Below, one piece after another: positions 43,960 through 51,644 of a stretch of 64,000 nt of DNA; the stretch's first letter is position 1, and each line of letters opens with the position of its first letter. A program made the position numbers and the translations under genes. Source of the DNA: Cypionkella sp. (GTDB lineage: Bacteria > Pseudomonadota > Alphaproteobacteria > Rhodobacterales > Rhodobacteraceae); NCBI RefSeq assembly GCF_030652235.1, contig NZ_JAUSBA010000057.1, forward strand, positions 1-64,000, read 5' to 3'. Below the pieces are notes generated by a model. The model did not search any database, was not told where the DNA came from, and was given only the letters and a program-made list of their open reading frames with translations.

Positions 43960-44892
43960 ATGCCAGACACGTCGTCGCCCAACACCCCCACTCCGCAAGC
44001 GCTCGACTGGCTGGAAGCAGAACTCGCCGATGCTTTTGATGAGGAATACGAGCTAGAGCTGGAAGACGCCCAACTTTCGCTGGAAATCTCCAAGATTTAC
44101 AAAGACAAGCATCCCGATGGCATTGATCGACACACCTATTTCCAATCGCTGATCCGGCTGCAATCCGAACTGATCAAGCTGCAAGACTGGGTGGCCTACC
44201 ACAAGAAAAAGGTCGTCGTGCTGTTTGAGGGCCGCGATTCGGCGGGCAAAGGCGGCGTGATCAAACGCATCAGCCAGCGCCTGAACCCGCGCGTCGTCCG
44301 CGTCGTGGCGCTGCCTGCACCATCCGACCGCGAAAAAACCCAGTGGTATTTTCAACGCTATGTCCCCCACCTGCCCGCAGGCGGCGAAATCGTGCTGTTA
44401 GACCGAAGCTGGTACAACCGCGCCGGAGTTGAGCGGGTAATGGGTTTCGCCGATGACGATCAGGTCGAGCAATTTTTCAACGACGTGCCAGAATTTGAAC
44501 GCATGCTGGTGCGCTCGGGGATTACCGTGATCAAATACTGGTTCTCGATCACCGATGAAGAACAGCAAATGCGCTTCCTGATGCGCATCCACGATCCGAT
44601 GAAGCAATGGAAACTCTCGCCGATGGACCTGCAATCCCGCGTGCGCTGGGAGCAGTATACCAAAGCCAAAGAAGAAATGATGGCCCGCACCAATATCGCC
44701 GAAGCGCCGTGGTATATTGTTGAGGGCAACGACAAAAAACGTGCCCGCCTGAATTGCATCGACCACCTGCTCCAGCAATTCCCCTACGAGCCGGTGCCGC
44801 ACGAAGACGTCCACCTCCCCGACCGCGTCTTCAACCCGCAATACGAACGCGCCGTGCTGCCACCGGAATTGTATGTGCCGGCCAAATACTAA
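43960..44892 (+). CDS. ppk2: polyphosphate kinase 2
   Basis: A 310-aa PPK2-family enzyme using polyphosphate to phosphorylate nucleotides. Walker A 'VLFEGRDSAGKGGVIKRI', the lid segment 'RVVALPAPSDREKTQWYFQRYV', Walker B 'EIVLLDRSWYNRAGVERVMGF' and 'ITVIKYWFSITDEEQ' are intact. The 40-residue N-terminus is acidic. 'aacaggag' precedes the ATG. It stands alone. Confidence 0.95.
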   Translation: MPDTSSPNTPTPQALDWLEAELADAFDEEYELELEDAQLSLEISKIYKDKHPDGIDRHTYFQSLIRLQSELIKLQDWVAYHKKKVVVLFEGRDSAGKGGVIKRISQRLNPRVVRVVALPAPSDREKTQWYFQRYVPHLPAGGEIVLLDRSWYNRAGVERVMGFADDDQVEQFFNDVPEFERMLVRSGITVIKYWFSITDEEQQMRFLMRIHDPMKQWKLSPMDLQSRVRWEQYTKAKEEMMARTNIAEAPWYIVEGNDKKRARLNCIDHLLQQFPYEPVPHEDVHLPDRVFNPQYERAVLPPELYVPAKY

Positions 44893-45315
44893 CCCATAGG
44901 GTGCGCTTCAGCGCGCCACTGTATCGGTAAAGCGGGGCTTGCCCCTCAACGCATCCGGCTCATGGCGCACAAGGCGGAACGCCACCGAGCAAGAGGCGTC
45001 ATGCTGCAAGCCAGACGCCAATAATCGGGCCGCGCCTGACTGGGTTGGCGCGGCCCGATTTGTGTGCGGCCAAATCGGGCAACAAACCCGTCACGCCGCA
45101 TTGGAAATATCTGTAGGTGTCGCGTCCCGGCGGTTTGCGGGACGATCTTGTGCCCGTGATGGTTGATCTGACGCACACCTAACCACACCTTGCCCGCAAC
45201 CCTTAGCCATTCCTGAACACCCCCAGTCTAACTCCTTGAAATCCACAAACCACGCCTCGGTCCACGCGTGGACACCCCCTACCGCCACGCTGCGTTTCAA
45301 TATATAGCCTTCCGC
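44893..45315. other. 420-base intergenic region with strong hairpins
   Basis: No convincing gene. It begins with a 'tagggtgcgcttcagcgcgcc' hairpin repeat (44896-44916), has the 14-bp hairpin at 45023-45060, and a further IR 'gtcccgg...gcgggac' at 45124-45143. A minus-strand ORF (44946-45188) lacks a ribosome-binding site and any motif. Confidence 0.5.
45023..45060. repeat. perfect 14-bp hairpin
   Basis: 'aatcgggccgcgcc' and 'ggcgcggcccgatt' flank a 10-base loop; 'aaatcgggc' recurs at 45072-45080. It is too far from ppk2 (130 bases) to be an obvious terminator and may belong to a small RNA or a dispersed element. Confidence 0.7.
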
Positions 45316-46722
45316 ATGTCGCAAAATCCGCCCATGCCCAACCTCGGGCTCCGCCCAGACCTCGCCCCGAAGCCCAGCTTCAGCGAACCCGTCCGCCCCG
45401 GCCAGCCCACCATCGGCATGGTGTCGCTCGGCTGCCCAAAAGCTCTCGTGGACAGTGAACGCATCCTCACCCGCCTGCGCGCCGAAGGCTACGCGATCAG
45501 CCCCGATTACAAGGGCGCCGATGCCGTGATCGTCAACACCTGCGGCTTTCTCGACAGCGCCAAAGCGGAATCCTTAGAGGCCATCGGCGAGGCTCTCGCC
45601 GAAAACGGCCGCGTCATCGTCACCGGCTGCCTCGGGGCCGAACCTGAATACATCACCGGCGCGCACCCCAAAGTTCTCGCCGTCACCGGCCCGCATCAAT
45701 ACGAAGCGGTCTTGGATGCCGTCCACAAAGCCGTTCCCGCCAAGCCCGACCCGTTCATTGACCTTCTGCCCGCAAGTGCCGTCAGCCTAACCCCGCGCCA
45801 CTACAGCTATCTGAAAATTTCCGAGGGCTGTAACCACAAATGCAAGTTCTGCATCATCCCAGACATGCGCGGCCTGCTGCAATCCCGCCCCGCCCATGCC
45901 GTGCTGCGCGAGGCCGAAAAGCTGGTTGAAAACGGCGTGCGTGAACTTTTGGTGATCTCTCAGGACACCTCTGCCTATGGCGTGGACCGCAAGCATGACC
46001 TTAGCCCTTGGAAGGGCGGCGAAGTGCGCGCCCATATCACCGACCTCGCCCGCGCGATGGGCCATTTGGGCGGCGACACCAAACCTTGGGTCCGGCTGCA
46101 CTACGTCTACCCCTACCCGCATGTCCGGCAGCTGATCCCGCTGATGGCGGAAGGGCTGATCCTGCCCTACCTCGACATCCCGTTCCAACACGCCGATCCG
46201 GGCGTGCTGAAACGTATGGCCCGCCCCGCCGCTGCTGCAAAAACGCTGGACGAAATCGCGGCATGGCGTGCGGTGTGCCCCGATATCACCCTGCGCAGCA
46301 CCTTTATCGTCGGCTATCCGGGCGAAACCGAGGCTGAATTCCAGACCCTGCTGGATTGGATGGACGAAGCGCAACTCGACCGCGTCGGCTGTTTTCAGTA
46401 TGAAAACGTCGCCGGTGCGCGCTCGAACAATCTGCCCGATCATGTGCCGGATGAGGTAAAGCAGGAACGCTGGGATCGCTTCATGGAGAAGGCGCAAGCC
46501 ATCTCGGAAGCCAAACTGGAAGCCAAAGTCGGCCACACCTTGCAAGTCATCGTTGATGAGGTTGATGACGAAGGTGCCACCTGCCGCACCATGGCGGATG
46601 CACCGGAAATCGACGGCAACCTGTTCATTGATCAGGGGTTCGAGGGCCTGAACCCCGGCGATATGGTGACGGTGACGGTGGAAGAAGCCGGCGAATATGA
46701 TCTTTGGGGGCAACGCGTTTAA
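45316..46722 (+). CDS. rimO: ribosomal protein S12 methylthiotransferase
   Basis: A 468-aa radical-SAM enzyme that methylthiolates Asp of S12. N-terminal cluster Cys: '[14 protein letters not shown]', '[10 protein letters not shown]', 'VTGCLGA'; radical-SAM CxxxCxxC in '[15 protein letters not shown]'; C-terminal TRAM domain ending '[13 protein letters not shown]'. The CPKALVDSE form distinguishes RimO from MiaB. ATG at 45316 chosen; an upstream ATG (45268) adds an unrelated 16-residue extension. Confidence 0.95.
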   Translation: MSQNPPMPNLGLRPDLAPKPSFSEPVRPGQPTIGMVSLGCPKALVDSERILTRLRAEGYAISPDYKGADAVIVNTCGFLDSAKAESLEAIGEALAENGRVIVTGCLGAEPEYITGAHPKVLAVTGPHQYEAVLDAVHKAVPAKPDPFIDLLPASAVSLTPRHYSYLKISEGCNHKCKFCIIPDMRGLLQSRPAHAVLREAEKLVENGVRELLVISQDTSAYGVDRKHDLSPWKGGEVRAHITDLARAMGHLGGDTKPWVRLHYVYPYPHVRQLIPLMAEGLILPYLDIPFQHADPGVLKRMARPAAAAKTLDEIAAWRAVCPDITLRSTFIVGYPGETEAEFQTLLDWMDEAQLDRVGCFQYENVAGARSNNLPDHVPDEVKQERWDRFMEKAQAISEAKLEAKVGHTLQVIVDEVDDEGATCRTMADAPEIDGNLFIDQGFEGLNPGDMVTVTVEEAGEYDLWGQRV

Positions 46723-47058
46723 GCCTGCCCCGACGCGCCACGCCGCCCCGGGCTTGATCCTGGGCCTCATGGTCGCGCAGCAGAAGCCGCCGGATCAAGT
46801 CCGGGGCGGCGAAGCTTGTGGCTTTGATCAACGCATGATCGCTTTTTTTGCCAGCCAACGCAAAAACCCGAGTCCAAAGTCACTCCCAGCTGGGAGTGAC
46901 TTGTGTTTTTCTGCAATTTTTACCGTGATTTCCACAACATGTTGTGGCCTTTAGGGCATTGCGTGTTTTGTCTTGATCTTGAAGCGCTTTGGCCATGCAG
47001 CGCAAACCGATCTCGACTCGTGTTGCAACGCGGATTCTGTGCACCTCGCCCCAAGCGA
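46723..47058. other. intergenic region with inverted repeats
   Basis: No gene seen. 'gccgccccgggcttgatcc' (46742-46760) and 'gatcaagtccggggcggc' (46793-46810) form a long imperfect hairpin of a type often dispersed in alphaproteobacterial genomes; then the 26-base palindrome at 46877-46902. Confidence 0.5.
46877..46910 (+). terminator. 26-base perfect palindrome followed by T run
   Basis: 'aagtcactcccag' and 'ctgggagtgactt' abut with no spacer, followed by 'gtgttttt'. It would fold with a 4-base loop and could end rimO transcripts, though it lies 155 bases past the stop. A dimeric-protein site is the alternative. Confidence 0.55.
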
Positions 47059-47376
47059 TCAACCGTGGTTGACGGCGTCATCCTTGCCACGCCCGCGACG
47101 GGCAAATTCCAGACTGTGATCCGCCGGAACCATCAGCGAGGTATGGCCAGCGCCATCAGCCTTGCCCTTGCCGCCGCGAACATGGCCCGCCGGATCATCG
47201 CCGCCACGGCCACGTCGCGACAACAGCAGGCTGTCATCGCTGGCCGTGCCCGGCAGGGCTGCGGAAAACTGCGGCAGCACAGTCTCTTGCACCATCGCGA
47301 TCGCAGCGCTGGCAGCCGTCAGCGACAGCGCAACTGCGCCCGCCGCGATGATTTTGGTCAATGTGAAATGAGACAT
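47059..47376 (-). CDS. secreted protein with repeated basic-acidic motif
   Basis: A 105-aa protein with signal peptide ('IIAAGAVALSLTAASAAIA'), then a mature part rich in Gly, Arg, Asp and His. The motif RRGRG-x-DD occurs twice ('SRRGRGGDD' and 'ARRGRGKDD'), each followed by His-containing segments ('PAGHVRGGKGK', 'AVNHG'). Periplasmic or exported; binding of metal or an anionic surface is conceivable but unproven. 'ggag' precedes the ATG. Not recognised. Confidence 0.7.
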   Translation of the reverse strand: MSHFTLTKIIAAGAVALSLTAASAAIAMVQETVLPQFSAALPGTASDDSLLLSRRGRGGDDPAGHVRGGKGKADGAGHTSLMVPADHSLEFARRGRGKDDAVNHG

Positions 47377-47495
47377 GATAGGCTCCATGAGGTTGTTCGA
47401 TCGTAGCCTCAATCTACGCCCCCACGTCCCGCCGCATCAGGGACCATAGCCCAGCGATTTTCACAGGCAAAATCCGCCGATGGTCTGATAAACCT

Positions 47496-48137
47496 TCAGT
47501 CCTTCAGATGCACCCGCGCCAGCATCGCGGCCTCGACCCGGTTGCGCACATGCAGCTTTTGCAGGATCGAGGTCATGTAATGCTTGACGGTTTTTTCCTG
47601 AATATCCAGTTTGGCGCCGACCTCTTTGTTGGACAGCCCGGTCGCCACCAGCCGCAAAATGTCCTCCTCGCGGCGCGACAGATCGGCCAAGGGATTGGGC
47701 GCACCCACCGGCTTGCCGCGCAGCGCCACCAACAGCCGTCCCGCCAATCCGGGTGAGACATAAGACCGCCCCGCCGCCAGATCGCGCACCAGTTCGACCA
47801 ATTCGCTGGCCCCCACCCCTTTCAGAATATAACCCGCCGCCCCCGCCTTCAGCGCCGTCATCAGATCGCCCTCATCCTCGGATGCGGTCAACATCGCGAC
47901 CAAGGGCGGCTTTTCCATTTTCATGATCAGGGCCAAAGCCCCCAGGCCGCCACCCTTCGGCATCGAGACATCCAGCAACACCAGATCTGGCTTCAACAAC
48001 AGGCTAAGCCGCGCCGCCGTCTCGCCGTCCTGCGCTTGGCCGACCACATCAATCCCGCCCGCATCCGCCAGCGTGCGCGCCACGCCGTCGCGGTAAATCG
48101 GGTGATCATCGGCCAAGATCAGACGGATATCGGTCAT
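47496..48137 (-). CDS. NarL/FixJ-type response regulator
   Basis: A 213-aa regulator. Receiver domain (1-120) has 'ILADDHPIYRDG' and the phospho-acceptor Asp in 'PDLVLLDVSMPKGG', with 'VAMLTASEDEGD' and 'AAGYILKGVGASEL'. The LuxR-type helix-turn-helix (about 150-210) reads 'LSRREEDILRLVATGLSNKEVGAKLDIQEKTVKHY' in parts. Its ATG overlaps the kinase stop (4 bases). Target genes are not evident. Confidence 0.93.
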   Translation of the reverse strand: MTDIRLILADDHPIYRDGVARTLADAGGIDVVGQAQDGETAARLSLLLKPDLVLLDVSMPKGGGLGALALIMKMEKPPLVAMLTASEDEGDLMTALKAGAAGYILKGVGASELVELVRDLAAGRSYVSPGLAGRLLVALRGKPVGAPNPLADLSRREEDILRLVATGLSNKEVGAKLDIQEKTVKHYMTSILQKLHVRNRVEAAMLARVHLKD

Positions 48138-49507
48138 AGGGCTTCCTTCAAATCCAATGTCATCCGCAACTGCGCACCCGGCCCATCGCTGCGATTGGCA
48201 AAGCTGATATGGCCGCCCAGACTTTCCACCCGATCCGCCAATCCGGCAAGGCCCAGCCCGGCATCCTCGCGCAGAAAATCAACGGGCAGCTGCGCGAACC
48301 CCGCACCCCGGTCCAGCACTTGCACCTCTAACAGATCGCCGCGCAAGCTGACCCGCACCTCTTGGCCGCGCGCCTCGGCATGGTGCCATGCGTTGTTCAG
48401 CCCTTCCTGCACGAAGCGATAGCAGCAGATTTTCACCGCAGCGGGCAGGCCGCTGACCGCTTGGCAGTGCAAAGCCACCGCCGTGCCGGTGCGGGCCGCA
48501 TGCGCCTCGGTCACGCCGCGCAGAATATCTTCCAGCGATTTCTGCTCGATATCCGGCAGTGATAAGCCACGCGCGATGCTGCGAATTTCCGAAATTGAAT
48601 CCTTCACCGCGCGCTGCACCGAAGCCAAATCCTCTGCCGCGCGCCCCGAGACCTGCCCCTGCAACGCATCCAACCGCAGCGCCGCAAAGCCCATCAACTG
48701 TGCCGGGCCATCGTGCAAATCCGCCCCAATCCGCCGCAATGCCTGATCGTTGACCGAGGCAAACCGCGCCGCCGCCCCCTGCACCCGCAGGCGCAGCGCA
48801 AGGTTGCGCGCCGCCATATCCTTGAGCGCACCCAACTGGCGATCAATCGTGCGAGAGCCGCGCAGCACCACCGCGAACATCGCCGCCGCGATCAGCCCCA
48901 TCGCGCCCGCCACCGTCAACCAACCGATTGCCCGCGCCCGCATCAGGTCTTGCTTCAACTGGGTGGCCACCTCGTAAAACTCTGCCACCGCGATCACCTT
49001 GCCGGATTTGATCTCACGGATCGGGCTGTAGATCTCCAGCAGCGGGATGCCCAAAGCGTGCTCGGCCGCGTCTTCTTCATCCTTAGTGTCGTTGAAATCG
49101 GCGCGCACCTCGCCGCCCCACGCCTGTTTCAAATTCTCGGTCGGCGGAAACCGCTTGCCCACGGTTTCAAGATTAGAGGCATCCACCACCAGCCCGCCGG
49201 GCCGCCAAATCTTAAAGCTGACCACCCGTTTGCCCAGCGCGGTATCGGCCAGCAATGCGCCGATTTTCACCCGCGAGTCTTCGGTCATATCCGAGCGCCG
49301 CGCCAAATCCTGCGTCAGCGGCGCGATAAAGCTTTCCATATACAGCGCCGTGGCATTGGCGGTGTTGCGCACCACCACCTCTTCGATGCGGTTTGAGACG
49401 ACCGACCCCCCCAAACCCGCCGACACCAACATCACCAAGCCACCCGCCAGCGCGAATTGCTGCACCAGCGACAGCCTTGACCACGCCGTGAAGTCGAAAT
49501 GCGCCAT
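48134..49507 (-). CDS. sensor histidine kinase (NarX/DegS-type)
   Basis: A 457-aa membrane kinase. Membrane segments near residues 15-35 and 185-205 enclose a periplasmic sensor of about 145 residues; the HisKA_3 phospho-acceptor is in 'RRIGADLHDGPAQLMGFAALRL' (His in DLHDG), and the ATPase domain has 'YRFVQEGLNNAWHHAEA' and 'DAGLGLAGLADRVESLGG'. It presumably phosphorylates the overlapping response regulator. The signal is unknown. Confidence 0.92.
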   Translation of the reverse strand: MAHFDFTAWSRLSLVQQFALAGGLVMLVSAGLGGSVVSNRIEEVVVRNTANATALYMESFIAPLTQDLARRSDMTEDSRVKIGALLADTALGKRVVSFKIWRPGGLVVDASNLETVGKRFPPTENLKQAWGGEVRADFNDTKDEEDAAEHALGIPLLEIYSPIREIKSGKVIAVAEFYEVATQLKQDLMRARAIGWLTVAGAMGLIAAAMFAVVLRGSRTIDRQLGALKDMAARNLALRLRVQGAAARFASVNDQALRRIGADLHDGPAQLMGFAALRLDALQGQVSGRAAEDLASVQRAVKDSISEIRSIARGLSLPDIEQKSLEDILRGVTEAHAARTGTAVALHCQAVSGLPAAVKICCYRFVQEGLNNAWHHAEARGQEVRVSLRGDLLEVQVLDRGAGFAQLPVDFLREDAGLGLAGLADRVESLGGHISFANRSDGPGAQLRMTLDLKEAL

Positions 49508-49603
49508 ATTCGCCCCGGTATTAGGCAGTCAGCTTACACCGCTTGCGCCCCAAACACCCAAAAGCTTTTTGCCGCGTGGCTTGCGGAAAAGCCTGCGGCT
49601 TGG

Positions 49604-50041
49604 CTATCCCAGGTTGCTCTGCACAAACGCCACGATCTCACTGGCCGGACGCGCGCCCGCCAACCGCGCCACCTCACGCCCCCGCAGGTAGAGCACCAGC
49701 GCGGGGATCCCCTGAATCCGCGCCCGCTGCGCGATCTGCGGATTATCCTCGGTGTTCAGCTTGGCCAAACGGGCGCGTCCCTGCAACGCCTTGGCCGCCT
49801 TGACAAATTCGGGTGCCATCGCCCGGCACGGCCCGCACCACGGCGCCCAGTAATCCACCAGCAGCGCCAGCTCGTCGCCCCGCGTTGCCTTGTCATGCCC
49901 GCCCGCGTCGAACTCGATCACCCGGCCATCCGCCAAGGGATCCCCGCAAGCGCCGCATTTCGGCCCAGCCGACAACCGGTCCACCGCGACCCGGTTCATC
50001 TGCCCGCACGTGGCACAGCTTAGCTTGACCGCGTCTGCCAT
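49604..50041 (-). CDS. trxC: thioredoxin 2 (zinc-finger type)
   Basis: A 145-aa oxidoreductase. Residues 1-35 contain a zinc-binding pair 'CATCGQ' and 'CGACGDP', as in TrxC. The thioredoxin domain has 'VDYWAPWCGPCRAMAPEF' (WCGPC active site) and the cis-Pro in 'IQGIPALVLYLRGREV'. It starts 3 bases after the DUF3775-type gene on the same strand. Confidence 0.95.
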   Translation of the reverse strand: MADAVKLSCATCGQMNRVAVDRLSAGPKCGACGDPLADGRVIEFDAGGHDKATRGDELALLVDYWAPWCGPCRAMAPEFVKAAKALQGRARLAKLNTEDNPQIAQRARIQGIPALVLYLRGREVARLAGARPASEIVAFVQSNLG

Positions 50042-50044
50042 CGC

Positions 50045-50368
50045 TTACAGCAAATCCTCTTCTTCTGAGGTCACATCAATGCCCATCGACTCTAGTCCGG
50101 CCTCAAGGTTTTCGGCCAGATCGGTCATGCCCAGCAGATATTCCGCCGTGGGGGCCGAGGCCTCGACTTCCGCCACCACCACCGCTTGGCCAAATTCTTC
50201 GGGCGCATAGGTGCCGCGCCCGACCCAAGCTAGCGCCGTCAGATGCGCTTTTTCATCGACGTTCAACGCATCCAGCAAACCGCGCAACTCGGCCGCGGCC
50301 GAAGCCGTGGTTTCGCGCGACAGGTAAATAATTTCCACCACTTTCGCGGCTACAATTTCCAACATCAT
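50045..50368 (-). CDS. DUF3775-type small protein
   Basis: A 107-aa protein with the pattern 'ELRGLLDALNVDEKAHLTALAWVGRGTYAPEEF' (in parts), typical of the DUF3775 family of alphaproteobacteria; function unknown. It ends in an acidic tail 'TSEEEDLL'. 'ggag' precedes two adjacent ATG codons (50368 and 50365). Same unit as trxC (3-base gap), hinting at a stress or redox link. Confidence 0.75.
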   Translation of the reverse strand: MMLEIVAAKVVEIIYLSRETTASAAAELRGLLDALNVDEKAHLTALAWVGRGTYAPEEFGQAVVVAEVEASAPTAEYLLGMTDLAENLEAGLESMGIDVTSEEEDLL

Positions 50369-50459
50369 TATCTCCTGCTCGTCGGTATTTTAGCACAACG
50401 CTTAGGCTCGACTATGATCTAAAGCAGGGTAAGTATCCATCACCCAAACGCTCATCCCG

Positions 50460-50777
50460 CTAAAGCAGCCAGACCGCCAGCCCATAACCCACCGAACCCG
50501 CCAGCGTCGCCATCACGACTGAACGCGCGGCGGCATAAACCGCCAGCACCGACGCCGTACCAATCCCCAACGGCAGCGGCACGCCGCCCTTCATCATTGG
50601 CAGCACCGAGGCGACAAACAAGGTCGCGATCGCCGCAGGCCCGGTTGAGGCCAAAAACCGTGCCAGCACCCCGTCTGGCTTGATCCCCGACAGATCCGCC
50701 TTGGTGGGAAAAAACCGAAACGCCCAAGTGCAAGCGCCCACGATCAACGCCAAAGTCAAAATCTCAAGCCGCATCAT
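50460..50777 (-). CDS. azlD: branched-chain amino acid exporter subunit AzlD
   Basis: A 105-aa membrane protein with about four helices ('ILTLALIVGACTWAFRFFP', 'FLASTGPAAIATLFVASVLP'), the small partner of AzlC in branched-chain amino acid export. Its start overlaps the azlC stop by 14 bases; two adjacent ATG codons (50777, 50774) are possible. Confidence 0.9.
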   Translation of the reverse strand: MMRLEILTLALIVGACTWAFRFFPTKADLSGIKPDGVLARFLASTGPAAIATLFVASVLPMMKGGVPLPLGIGTASVLAVYAAARSVVMATLAGSVGYGLAVWLL

Positions 50778-51474
50778 TGCGCCTTACCAATAACCCGCTT
50801 ACCGCGCCCGCAACCATGCCCGCCAAAATCCCCGCCGTGCCCGACCATGCCAGCGTCACCGCCACCGTGGCCGCCATCGCCACCGCAATCACCGGCAGTT
50901 GCAGCTTTGAGAGGATGGACAGCAGCAGCGCCAAAAACAACGCGGGCAGCATGAAGCCCAAAGCCGCGTCGATCACCGGATAATTCTGCAAGGCAGCCCC
51001 CCCCGCAAACGCCCCCAAAGCCGTGCCCGACAGCCATGACCCATAAGCCGCCAGCCCCAGACCAAACATGAACGCCTCGGAAAATACCACTTTTCCCCGC
51101 GCCAACGCCCCAAGCGCCGCACCAAACACCTCATCGGTCAGCCCAAACGCCCAAGCCCAAGCGTGCTTGGTGCGCGCATCAGGCCCGACGCGTTTGATCA
51201 AGGCCGGGCCATACAGCACATGCCGGATGTTCATCGCCACCAGCGTAAATGCCGACACCAGAACCGGAGCGCCCCCGGTGATCAGCGCCAAAGCCAAAAA
51301 CTGCGCGGCCCCTGCGTAGATGATCAGGGACAGCCCAAACGCCTCAAGCCCGGTCAGCCCCGCCCGCGTCGCAGCAACCCCGAAGGAAAACGCGATGGGG
51401 AAATAGCCCAAAGCAATCGGCAGGGCGGTGACAAGGCCCGCAGTGAAGGTGGATTTTGGCGCGTGAAGGCTCAT
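50764..51474 (-). CDS. azlC: branched-chain amino acid exporter subunit AzlC
   Basis: A 236-aa membrane protein of the AzlC/YgaZ family: 'TALPIALGYFPIAFSFGVAATRAGLTGLEAFGLSLIIYAGAAQFLAL' (in parts) and 'AMNIRHVLYGPAL', 'WAFGLTDEVFGAAL' are typical. With AzlD it forms the exporter. First gene of the pair, 60 bases or more from the gcvP terminators. Confidence 0.93.
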   Translation of the reverse strand: MSLHAPKSTFTAGLVTALPIALGYFPIAFSFGVAATRAGLTGLEAFGLSLIIYAGAAQFLALALITGGAPVLVSAFTLVAMNIRHVLYGPALIKRVGPDARTKHAWAWAFGLTDEVFGAALGALARGKVVFSEAFMFGLGLAAYGSWLSGTALGAFAGGAALQNYPVIDAALGFMLPALFLALLLSILSKLQLPVIAVAMAATVAVTLAWSGTAGILAGMVAGAVSGLLVRRNDAA

Positions 51475-51534
51475 GGCGCTTTGCTAAGCGGTTCAGCGGA
51501 TTTGGTCAACGCGCCGCTTTTTGTCACGTCATAA

Positions 51535-51566
51535 GAAAACGGCCCCACCTAAGTCTCGGCGGGGCC
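51535..51566 (-). terminator. second terminator downstream of gcvP
   Basis: On the minus strand 'ggccccgcc' and 'ggtggggcc' pair (8 of 9) with an 8-base loop and are followed by 'gttttctt'. Confidence 0.75.
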
Positions 51567-51625
51567 ATTTCTTAACAAATGGTTAAATCGACAACCCTAA
51601 GTCACTGATAAAAAACGATTCTAAA

Positions 51626-51644
51626 AGGTCCCGAGTTGGGACCT
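51626..51644 (-). terminator. terminator of gcvP
   Basis: 'aggtccc-gagtt-gggacct' followed on the minus strand by TTTTAG. The stem touches the gcvP stop codon. Stem, loop and the flank 'attctaa' match the hairpin at 22229-22249. Confidence 0.8.

Noticed and set aside
44946-45188. 80-aa minus-strand ORF after ppk2
   Set aside because: No ribosome-binding site, no motif, and it runs through the perfect 14-bp hairpin.
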